Source: DASUPK01 sp963774305
Lineage (GTDB): Bacteria > Actinomycetota > Thermoleophilia > Solirubrobacterales > 70-9
Reading direction: 5' to 3'
NCBI GenBank assembly: GCA_963774305.1
Contig: CAVZEM010000008.1
Location: 206,689-270,688 of the forward strand
DNA: 64,000 nt
The position numbers and the translations under genes are program-made. Shown piece by piece: positions 53,341 through 61,235 of the stretch. The notes beneath the pieces were generated by a model. The model was not told the DNA's origin. It saw nothing but the letters and a program-made list of their open reading frames with translations, and did not search any database. Positions within the stretch are counted from its first letter, which is position 1, and each line of letters starts with the position of its first letter.

Positions 53341-54783
53341 GACGGGAGCCAGGGTCCGTGCCAGCCACCGTATCCGGCGACCAGCTTGTCCGACGCCTTC
53401 GGGCCCCACGAGCCCGGCTTGTACGGGTGGACCCGCGGTGGCTTGTCGATCAGCGGCGCCATGATTCGCCAGGTCTCCTCGATGTTGTCCTGGCGGGTGA
53501 AGCGCGTGCTGTCTCCGACCATCGCCGCGTGCAGGAGGACCTCGTAGGGCGTCGGTCCCTCGCCGCCCTCTTTGGCGAACTCCATGTCGAGGCTGATCTG
53601 CTCGGGCTTGGGGTTGCCGCTGCGTTGGGCATCGACCAGCAGCCGGATGCCGGTGCTCGGATAGAGCTTGATCACGAGCTCGTCCGGGTTCGGCCTATAG
53701 GCGCTCCTCGAGGCGAACCCGAGCCGAGGCGGCTCCTTGAAGATCAGCCGCAGCTCCCACTGCGTGACCGAGAGAAGCTTGCCGGTGCGGATGAAGAAGG
53801 GCACGCCGGTCCAGCGCCAGTTGTCGATCTCGAGGCGCAGCGCGGCGTAGGTCTCGGTGCTCGAACCTCTGGCGACCCCCTTGACCTTCTTGTAGCCCTC
53901 GTACTGCCCGCGAACGTACTGGGCGGGGTCGGCCGCGGGTATCGCTGAGAAGACGGCGAACATCGCGTCCTTGACGCTCCGCTGGTCGCGGCTCGCGGGC
54001 GGCTCCATCGCGGTCGCAGCGACCACCTGCATCAGGTGGTTGACGACCACGTCCTGGAGCGCGCCGACCGGGTCGTAGAAGCTGCCGCGGTCCGCCACCC
54101 CGAAGTCCTCGGCCATCGTGATCTGCACGCACTCGATGCTGTTGCGGTCCCAGAGGGGCTCGAACATCGAGTTCGCGAAGCGGAGGAAGAGGATCTCCGT
54201 CAGGCCCATCAAGCCGAGGAAGTGGTCGATCCGGTAGAGCTGGTCCTCGCGGATGTACCGGTGGATCTCGGCCGCGAGATCACGGGCCGATTGGAGGTCG
54301 TGGCCGAAGGGCTTCTCCACCACCACCCGCGCGTTCTCCGTCAGCCCAGCCTTGGAGAGCCCGCCGATCGTCATCCCGAACAGGGACGGCGGGATCTCCA
54401 GATAGAAGACCGGGGTCTTGGCGCCTTTGATCGCCTTCCCCACCCGCTCGTAGGTGGCGTCATCCGAGAAGTCGCCCTGCACATAGGAGAACCGCTTCGC
54501 CAGGCGGTTGAAGATCTTCGGGTCGGGCTTCTCGCCTGACGAGGTCTCGAATCGCCTTGCGAGCGTGCTCGCGAAGGTCCTTCTCAGACCAATCGTCGAA
54601 GGCGACGCCGACGATGGGGCAATCCAGCAGTCCGCGCGCCTCGAGCCGGTAGAGCGAGTTGAAGGTCATCACCTTGGCGAGGTCGCCGGTGATTCCGAAG
54701 ATGACGAAGACGTCGGCTGGGCGCTGACCGCCCGCGGCCTTCCTGGTCGCCGCGTTCTTCCGCTGTCTGCTTCCGGTCGCCAC
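53337..54783 (-). CDS. zwf: Glucose-6-phosphate 1-dehydrogenase, frameshifted
   Basis: N-terminal ADVFVIFGITGDLAKVMTF (NADP site), EKPFGHDLQSARDLAAEI (substrate region), YRIDHFLGLMGLTEILFLRF with the catalytic His motif RIDHFLG, and SGNPKPEQISLDMEFA identify G6PD, first enzyme of the oxidative pentose phosphate pathway. The frame is broken at AA 54550-54551: removing one base joins ARKAI to ETSSGEKPDPKIFNRL, giving about 481 residues, the normal length. ATG at 54783. It is the first gene of the zwf-GH15-GMC-ndh-galM-cyclase run. Confidence 0.93.
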
Positions 54784-54792
54784 TGAGAATCA

Positions 54793-54823
54793 GCCTGGGC
54801 CGAGGGCGTGATCTTGCCCAGGC
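54793..54823 (-). terminator. Inverted repeat between the zinc protein gene and zwf
   Basis: GCCTGGGC (54793-54800) and GCCCAGGC (54816-54823) form a perfect 8-base stem with a 15-base loop in the gap after the small zinc protein gene and before zwf on the same strand. Without a T tract, a terminator or an operator are both possible. Confidence 0.35.
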
Positions 54824-54881
54824 CCGTCTCGTTCGGCATCACCCATTCCGGGTGAACTTGAGTTGTGAAGCGGCAATGGTC

Positions 54882-55044
54882 CTAGGGCTTGCTGGCCAGG
54901 TGAAAGCGGTTGCAGAAGTCGCAGCGGTAGTAGGTCATGCCCAGGCGCTCGGCCTCTGGCGCGGGCGACCGACTCGCTCTCGTAGCCGGTCTTCGGCTTG
55001 CCATCGGCGCGAAAGTGGCTTGGGCACGATGCGGCACGTTCCAT
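54882..55044 (-). CDS. Small zinc-finger-like protein (YRCDFC), frameshifted
   Basis: The 5' part reads MERAASCPSHFRADGKPKTG, then YESESVARARA; another frame gives AERLGMTYYRCDFCNRFHLA and SKP to a TAG at 54882. Removing one base around 54955-54961 joins them into a 53-residue protein. CP...CDFC...H, with a basic GY-x-SE-x-A helix, matches a common type of small actinobacterial zinc-finger protein (KxGYxSExxA...YxCxxCxxWHLTS). Function unknown. It is divergent from the PspC/LiaF-like gene. Confidence 0.5.
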
Positions 55045-55068
55045 CCATGCCGAGCGTAGAGGGACAGA

Positions 55069-55086
55069 TTAGGGGACTCTTAGGGG
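55069..55086. promoter_or_regulatory. Direct repeat TTAGGGG, 11-base spacing, ahead of pspC-like operon
   Basis: TTAGGGG at 55069-55075 and 55080-55086, one helical turn apart, lies 47 bases before the start of the PspC/LiaF-like gene. This spacing is typical of a regulator binding as a dimer on one DNA face; the operon's own LuxR-type regulator is the obvious candidate. Confidence 0.3.
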
Positions 55087-55132
55087 CTATTCCCGATAGA
55101 CGGGAGCGCGGCCGGCGTCATCGTCAGCGGTC

Positions 55133-56118
55133 ATGGCAAACCAACGACAGAAGAACCCAAGGAAGAAGAAGCAAGAAGCCGAGGAGCGAAGTCGGCCCGC
55201 GACGCCCGCTGCTCCGCTCGCAAGGACGACCGGGTGCTCTGGGGCGTCGCGGGCGGCCTCGCTGCCCACCTCGGCTTCAGCGCGACCCTGGTCCGGATCG
55301 CCTTCGTCGTCACCACGTTCTTCGGGGGGCAGGGCTGCTCGCCTATCTGGTGCTGGCCGTCGCGCTGCCGGAGGACGACGGGACCGGCAATCCCGTCCCG
55401 GAGAGCGTCTGGGCCCGCCTGGGCAAGGTGTTGCTGGTCTGCTTCCTGGTCGCGTCTGGCCCTGGTCGCCGCGGCCGGGCTGGCGGTGCGTCAGCGCCTG
55501 GACGACCGCCACCGGCCACGGCACGGTGGTCGCGGCGCTGGTGATCGCGCTCGGAGTCGCGCTGGTCGCCGTCGCCTTCGCGGAGTCGGTCCGGCGCAGG
55601 ATCGTCCCGTGGCTGCTGACGGCACGGGCTCGTGCTCGGCATTCCCGCCGGCGCGGTGGCGACGGCGGACATCCATTTCTACGGGTCGATCGGCCAGCGG
55701 AACTACAAGCCGAGCGTCGTGGCCGATCTGCCGGCGGATGGATACGACCTCGGCACCGGCCAGCTGATCGTCGACCTGCGCGAGCTGCCCTGGAAGAAGG
55801 GCCAGACGATCCACGTCACGGCCCACCACGGAATCGGTCAGATGATCGTCTCGGTTCCCAAGAACGTCTGCGTCGTCGGTCACGCGACCGGCGAAGGCGG
55901 GCGAGCTGATCGTCGGCGGCGAGGTCAGCCACGGCGTGGATCCCGAGATCGACCAGGGCCAATCCCTGACCCAGGCACCAAGGCTGGACATCGACGCCGA
56001 CATCCAGTTCGGGCAGATGCTCGTCACCGATCAGGCCCCGAACGAGATCGACAGCCGAGGGGTCGACTACGACCATCACCATCAGGAGACGGACTCCGCA
56101 GAGGGCGGTCTGCGGTAG
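55133..56118 (+). CDS. PspC-domain / LiaF-like membrane protein, multiple frameshifts
   Basis: Joined over several frames the product reads: Lys/Glu-rich start, PspC domain RVLWGVAGGLAAHLGFSATL with TTFFGG(A)GLLAYLVLAVAL, membrane helices (GKVLLVCFLVALALVAAAGL, VVAALVIALGVALVAVAF, GLVLGIPAGAVA), and a soluble LiaF-like C-terminus IHFYGSIGQRNYKPSVVADL through NVCVVGHATGEGGELIVGGE. About seven single-base changes in 55185-55905 are needed, including one missing G in the G6 run 55324-55329 and extra bases near 55459, 55494, 55627 and 55898. Precedes a histidine kinase and regulator, a LiaFSR-like envelope stress arrangement. Confidence 0.72.
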
Positions 56119-57132
56119 GTGAGACGAGTCGACATGAGCGCGCTATGGGCCGGGATCTCGATCCTGGCCCTTGGCGCGCTCCTGTACCTACAGGAGAACG
56201 GGAACGTCGATCTCCCGGCCCGGTGGCTGCTGGCCGGATTCGGCTCGTGCCTCTTCGTTGCCCTGCTGGCAACCGCGCTCGGGAGGAGCCGCAGGCACCC
56301 GCCTGCCGCGGAGGCAGCGGCCGAGGAGGCGCTCTCGCCCTTCGCGGCCGAGGTGGGGCGCGATGCCGGGCGGCTCACCTGGGCAGGAGTCGTCGTGGGC
56401 CTGCTGCTCAGTGCGGCGCTCGTCTACCTCTGGGCGAACGGCGGTCTGGAGGCAGCCGGCAGCGCCGCGCTGGCGGCGCTGATCGTGACCATCGCGCTCG
56501 GCCTGATCTCCGCCCCGCTCTGGCTGTCGATGGTGAGGCGATTGGGCTCCGAGCGAGTCGCCCGCGCGCGCTCGGAGGAGCGAGCCGAGGTGGCCGCGCA
56601 CCTGCACGACTCCGTGCTCCAGACCCTCGCCCTGATGCAGAAGCGCGCCGGCGACCCGGACGAGGTGGCGAAGCTGGCGCGCCGCCAGGAGCGGGAGCTC
56701 CGCAGCTGGCTCGCCGGCGAGGGGCCGTCCCGGCCGGGTGAGCGGCTCGCCGACGCCCTGCGGGCCGCCGCGATCGAGATCGAGGAATCGCACGGGACGC
56801 CGGTCGATGCGATCGTCGTCGGCGATGCCCCGCTCGACGAGCGGATGAAGGCGCTCGTCGCCGCGGCCCGCGAGGCACTCACCAACGCAGCCAAGTTCGC
56901 CTCCGGTGGTGGGCCCGTTCACCTATACGCCGAGATCGAGAGTGGCGGAGCCCGCGTCTTCGTCGACGACCGCGGCCCGGGCTTCGACCCGGACGCGATC
57001 CCGAGTGACCGCCGTGGGGTGCGCGAGTCGATAATCGGCCGCATGAAGCGCTTCGGAGGGCGCGCCGAGATCCGCAGCGAGCCGGGCGACGGCACGGAGG
57101 TCGAGCTGACCATGGGTGGAAACGGCCGATGA
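56119..57132 (+). CDS. Membrane sensor histidine kinase (LiaS-like, HisKA_3)
   Basis: A 337-residue kinase. Four hydrophobic segments lie in residues 8-150 (GISILALGALLYLQ, WLLAGFGSCLFVALLATALG, AGVVVGLLLSAALVYLWANG, LAALIVTIALGLISAPLWLS) with no large external loop, typical of intramembrane-sensing kinases. HisKA_3: EVAAHLHDSVLQTLALMQKR with the phosphoacceptor in HLHDSV. HATPase: REALTNAAKFA and DDRGPGFDPD. The GTG at 56119 directly follows the PspC stop; ATG at 56134 is an alternative. It ends overlapping the regulator (ATGA). Probably senses envelope stress with the PspC/LiaF protein. Confidence 0.9.
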   Translation: MRRVDMSALWAGISILALGALLYLQENGNVDLPARWLLAGFGSCLFVALLATALGRSRRHPPAAEAAAEEALSPFAAEVGRDAGRLTWAGVVVGLLLSAALVYLWANGGLEAAGSAALAALIVTIALGLISAPLWLSMVRRLGSERVARARSEERAEVAAHLHDSVLQTLALMQKRAGDPDEVAKLARRQERELRSWLAGEGPSRPGERLADALRAAAIEIEESHGTPVDAIVVGDAPLDERMKALVAAAREALTNAAKFASGGGPVHLYAEIESGGARVFVDDRGPGFDPDAIPSDRRGVRESIIGRMKRFGGRAEIRSEPGDGTEVELTMGGNGR

Positions 57133-57776
57133 GCTCCCAGCCGAGAGTCGTGATCGTCGACGACCACAGGATCTTCCGCAGCGGCGTCAAGGCGGAGCTC
57201 GAGGGAATGGTCGAGGTGCTGGGCGAGGCCGAGTCGGTCGAGGAGGCGGTCCGCGCGATCGCCGAGCTTGAGCCCGACGTCGTTCTGCTCGACGTGCACA
57301 TGCCGGGGGGCGGCGGCGTCGAGGTGATCGGGCAGGTCGCAAAGCAGAGGCCGCAACAGCGCTTCCTCGCGCTCTCCGTCTCGGATGACTCGCAGGACGT
57401 GATCGCGATCGTCCGCGCCGGGGCCCGCGGCTACGTGACCAAGACGATCACCGGCGAGGAGCTCGCCGAGGCGGTGCGCCGCGTTCGCGATGGCGACGCC
57501 GTCTTCTCACCCCGGCTGGCGGGCTTCGTGCTGGACGCCTTCGCGGGCGACCTTCCGGCCGAGGAGGTCGACCCCGAGCTCGATCAGCTCACCGCTCGCG
57601 AGCGCGAGGTGCTCCGCTACATCGCCCGCGGCTACCTCTACAAGGAGATCGCGCTGCGGCTCAGCATCTCGGTGAAGACGGTGGAGGCCCACGTGAGCTC
57701 CGTGCTCCGCAAGCTGCAGCTCTCCAACCGCCACGAGCTCAGCCGCTGGGCGGTCAGCCGGCGCCTGGTGGACTGA
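57129..57776 (+). CDS. NarL/LuxR-family response regulator (LiaR-like)
   Basis: A 215-residue regulator. The receiver has VVIVDDHRIFRSG, phosphoacceptor Asp in VVLLDVHMPGGGG, and GYVTKTITGEEL; the HTH reads LTAREREVLRYIARGYLYKE and ISVKTVEAHVSSVLRKL. Overlaps its kinase by ATGA and is the likely activator of the PspC operon, whose upstream region carries a TTAGGGG direct repeat. Converges with the serine hydrolase gene after 14 bases. Confidence 0.93.
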   Translation: MSSQPRVVIVDDHRIFRSGVKAELEGMVEVLGEAESVEEAVRAIAELEPDVVLLDVHMPGGGGVEVIGQVAKQRPQQRFLALSVSDDSQDVIAIVRAGARGYVTKTITGEELAEAVRRVRDGDAVFSPRLAGFVLDAFAGDLPAEEVDPELDQLTAREREVLRYIARGYLYKEIALRLSISVKTVEAHVSSVLRKLQLSNRHELSRWAVSRRLVD

Positions 57777-57790
57777 AATCCGAGAGGACC

Positions 57791-58862
57791 CTAGGCAAAT
57801 GGCGCCAACAGGTCCTCGTGCTTGAACCGGTTCGACGAGACGTTGGCCATCGCGACCAGCCCGACGCCCCGCTCGGGGTACAGGCGCATGACCGTCCCGA
57901 ACCCGGCCCCACCACCCAAATGCTCGATGTGGGTCAGCCCGCGCTCGGAGTCCCTGTGCCGTCTGAACCACCCTAGGCCGAGGTCGAACTTCTTCCCGGG
58001 CGTAGCGATTCGCTGCATCTCCGCGGCGCTCTCAGCCGAGAGAATCCGCCGGGGCCCGACGCTGCCGCCATTGAGATGAGCGGCGGCAAGAAGCGCCGCA
58101 TCCCCGACCGGGCCAACCAATCCGCCGTAGGCCGAGCCATCCAGGTAGAAGGGATTGAAGATGCGCCAGCGTCCCACCGGCGGTCCGATCACCCAGCTCG
58201 GAATCAGCAGCCGCGCCAAGGGGAGAAAGGGATCACGCCGCGGGTGGGTGCCCTCGGCGGCATTCTCAACACCTGCAAGGTCGGCCGTGAAGCCGGTGGA
58301 GTTCGCCCCGATCGGCTTCATCACCCGATCGACCACGTAGTCCTTGTAGGACTGTCCTGAGAGCTCGGCGATCAGCTCGCCGAGCACCAGATATCCGATG
58401 TTCGTGTACTCCGAGCGCTCGCCGGGCTCGAATTTGAGCTTTCCGTACTTGTCGAGCAACCTCCCGACCATCTCCCTCGGGTCGGGTCCCGGCTCCCCGG
58501 CCGGGTGGATCCAGCGAAGCGGCGGTGGATTCGGGATGCCGGAGGAGTGATTGAGGAGTTGGCGCACGCTGACCCGTCGGGTCCAGTCCGTTGAGGTCCG
58601 GCAGGTGATCCCGGGCGGCGTCGCTCAGGGCAACCCCGCCGGACTCGACGAGCTGCATCACCGCGGTCGCCGTCACGATCTTCGTCATCGAAAACCATAG
58701 GAAGGCGCTCCGCTCGTCGACCGGCGCCTCGCTGGTCGGTCGGGCGATCCCATGCGATCCGCGCCAAACCAGGGCGCCGTCGGCAATCAGCGCAACGGCC
58801 ACGCCGGGGGCTGCTACGTCGGCGAGACGCCTCTCCAGGGCTTCGGTCAACTCGTGGTGCAC
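57791..58862 (-). CDS. Serine beta-lactamase-like hydrolase (class C/esterase type), frameshifted
   Basis: Beta-lactamase-fold protein with nucleophile motif FSMTKIVTATAVMQL (S-x2-K), second motif SEYTNIGYLVLG (Y-x-N) and EHLGGGAGFGTVM (HxG-like third motif). It more probably acts as an esterase or D-aminopeptidase than as a true beta-lactamase. The frame is broken at GGG 58579-58581; deleting one base joins NGLD to RRVSVRQLLNHSSG, giving about 356 residues. GTG at 58862 (HHELTEALERRLADVAAPG) was chosen as start. No signal peptide is evident, so it may be cytoplasmic. Follows the HAD gene by 40 bases. Confidence 0.82.
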
Positions 58863-58902
58863 GGGGTCGTCCAGACCCCCTGTCGATTCGAACCCTATCG
58901 GG

Positions 58903-59578
58903 CTAGAGCAGGGGCAGGCCCTCACAGAACGACGTGATCGCCGCGTCCGCCCAGGCATCCTCGAGCTCCTCGACGGTGAACTCGCCCGTCGCCACGCCCA
59001 CGACCCGGATGCCGGCGCCGTGGCCCGCCTCGACGTCGCGCGGCGTGTCGCCGCATGAGAAGCAGTGATCGGGATCCAGGCTCCGACCCGAGACGAGCTC
59101 GGCCCGCTCGATCGCCTTCCTGGTGAGCTCGGTGCGGTCCGGCGAGTCCGAGCCGTAGCCGCCGAAGGAGAAGAAGCGGTTGAGGTTGGCGCGCTGAAGC
59201 TTGATGTGGGCCGCCTCCTCGACGTTCCCCGTGGTGAGGCCGAGCAGGACGCCGTCGTCGATCAGCCTCTCGAGCAGCTCGACGACGCACTCCTGGACCT
59301 TGAAGCCCGGGGAGTTCCCCACCTCCTCCGGCAGGTGGTCGAGCCGGCGGCGCATCAGCGCCTCGGCCTCCTCCTGAGTCGGCTCGCGTCCGAGCGCCTT
59401 CTCGAAGACGACCCTTCCCGACCTCCGGGTCCGGGATCCCCTTGCCGGTGACCGCCGGGACGTCGACGTCCACGTCCTGGAGCTCCTTGAACGCCCGCTT
59501 CCAGGCTCGGTCGCTGGCCCCGCCGGTGGTGATCAACGTGCCGTCGATGTCGAACAGCACGGCCTGTGTGTCAGGCAC
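58903..59578 (-). CDS. HAD-superfamily phosphatase, frameshifted
   Basis: AVLFDIDGTLITTGGASDRA (motif I), LLGLTTGNVEEAAHIKLQ (motif II Thr), and DHCFSCGDTPRDVEAGHGAG (motif IV) define a HAD phosphatase, closest in style to phosphoglycolate phosphatases. The frame is broken at CCC 59412-59414 between PDPEVGK and VVFEKALGREPTQEE; one base removal gives 225 residues. Start ATG at 59578 overlaps the pgi end by eight bases, so it is coupled to pgi. Substrate unknown; a sugar phosphate is likely. Confidence 0.82.
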
Positions 59579-61203
59579 GGTTCTCCCGGTAGCGGCGGAT
59601 CAGGTTGTTGGTCGAGCTGTCGTGATCGAGCTTCGGCTCGTCCGGCGCCTGGAGCTGGGGAATGATCTCCTTCGCCAGGACCTTGCCCAGCTCGACGCCC
59701 CACTGATCGAAGGAGTCGATCTGCCAGATCGCCCCCTGAGTGAAGACGCTGTGCTCGTAGAGTGCGACCAGCGAGCCGAGCGTGTGCGGGGTGAGCCGGT
59801 CGGCGAGGATCACGTTCGAGGGCCGGTTCCCCTCCATCACCCGGTGCGGGACGATCGGGTCGGGGGTCCCCTCCTCCTTGACCTGCTCCGGCGTCTTGCC
59901 GAAGGCGAGGGCCTCCGGCTGCGCGAAGACGTTGGACATCAGCAGGTCGTGATGGTCGCCGAGCGGGTTGAGGGTGTGCATGAACCCGATGAAGTCGGCC
60001 GGGATCAGCTTCGTGCCCTGGTGGATCAGCTGGTAGAAGGAATGCTGGCCGTTGGTGCCGGGCTCACCCCAGAAGATCGCCCCCGTCTCGTAGTCCACGT
60101 GGGCGCCGTCGACGGTGACGTGCTTGCCGTTCGACTCCATGGTGAGCTGTTGCAGGTAGGCCGGGAAGCGGTGCAGATACTGGTCGTAGGGGAAGACGCC
60201 GACGGTCTGCGCGTCGAAGAAGTCGCCGTACCAGACGCAGAGCAGCCCCAGGATCGACGGCAGGCTCTGCCCGATCGGTAGCTCTCGGAAGTGCTCGTCG
60301 ACGGAGTGGAAGCCGGACAGCATCTCACCGAAGCCCTCGGGCCCGATCGCCAGCATCGTCGAGAGGCCGATCGCCGAGTCCATCGAGTAGCGGCCGCCGA
60401 CCCAGTCCCAGAAGCCGAACATGTTGTCGGTGTCGATGCCGAACTCGGCGACGCCCTCGGCGTTGGTCGAGACCGCGACGAAGTGCTTCGCGATCGCATC
60501 CTCGGACCCCAGCTTGGCCAGCGCCCACTCCCGCGCCGTCCGGGCGTTGGTCATCGTCTCCAGGGTGGTGAAGGTCTTCGAGGAGATGATGAAGAGCGTC
60601 TCCTCGGGGTCGAGGTCGCGCGTCTTCTCGGCGAAGTCGGTGCCGTCGACGTTGGAGACGAAGCGGAAGGTCATCTCCCGCCTGGAGTAGTGGCGAAGCG
60701 CCTCGTAGGCCATCACCGGCCCGAGGTCCGAGCCCGCCGATGCCGATGTTGATCACGTTGCGGATCGGCTTGCCCGTGTGCCCCTTCCAGTCGCCTGAGC
60801 GGACGCGCTCGGAGAACGCCGACATCCGGTCGAGCACCTCGTGGACCTGCTTGACGACGTCCTCGCCATCGACGATCAGCGAGCGGTCCCTCGGCATCCG
60901 CAGCGCGACGTGCAGCACGGCCCGGTCCTCCGAGACGTTGATGTGCTCGCCCCGGAACATCGCATCGCGGCGCTCGGCGACGCCGCACTCCTCCGCCAGC
61001 TCAATGAGCAACTTCAGCGTTTCGTCGGTGGCCCGGTTCTTGGAGTAGTCGAGGAAGAGTCCGGCGCCATCTGCGACCAGACGCTCGCCGCGATCGGGGT
61101 CCTCGGCGAACAGGTCGCGCAGGTGCCGCTCGCCGATCTCGGCGTGGTGCTTCTCGAGTGCCTTCCAGGCCTTGCGCTTCCGAAGCTCTGGCTCCGCCGT
61201 CAC
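59571..61203 (-). CDS. pgi: Glucose-6-phosphate isomerase, frameshifted
   Basis: Phosphoglucose isomerase interconverting glucose-6-P and fructose-6-P. Signatures: NRATDETLKLLIELAEECGV, GKPIRNVINIGIGGSDLGPV (once repaired), FIISSKTFTTLETMTNARTA, FGFWDWVGGRYSMDSAIGLS, and SFDQWGVELGK near the C-terminus. The assembled sequence has GGCGGGCTCGGAC where GGCGGCTCGGAC is expected, a one-G insertion at 60733-60735 in GIGGSDLGP. The repaired length is about 544 residues, normal for the family. GTG start at 61203. Coupled with the HAD gene. Confidence 0.94.
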
Positions 61204-61235
61204 GGGCCGGAGCCTAACCGGGCGGGACCGTCGGC

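Noticed and set aside
57791..58862. True antibiotic-resistance beta-lactamase
   Set aside because: Only general serine-hydrolase motifs (SxxK, YxN, HxG-like) and no evident signal peptide; esterase-type role is more likely.
53337..61203. zwf and pgi as decaying pseudogenes
   Set aside because: Motifs stay intact on both sides of one shift each, and single-base repair in short runs restores normal length; error is likelier.
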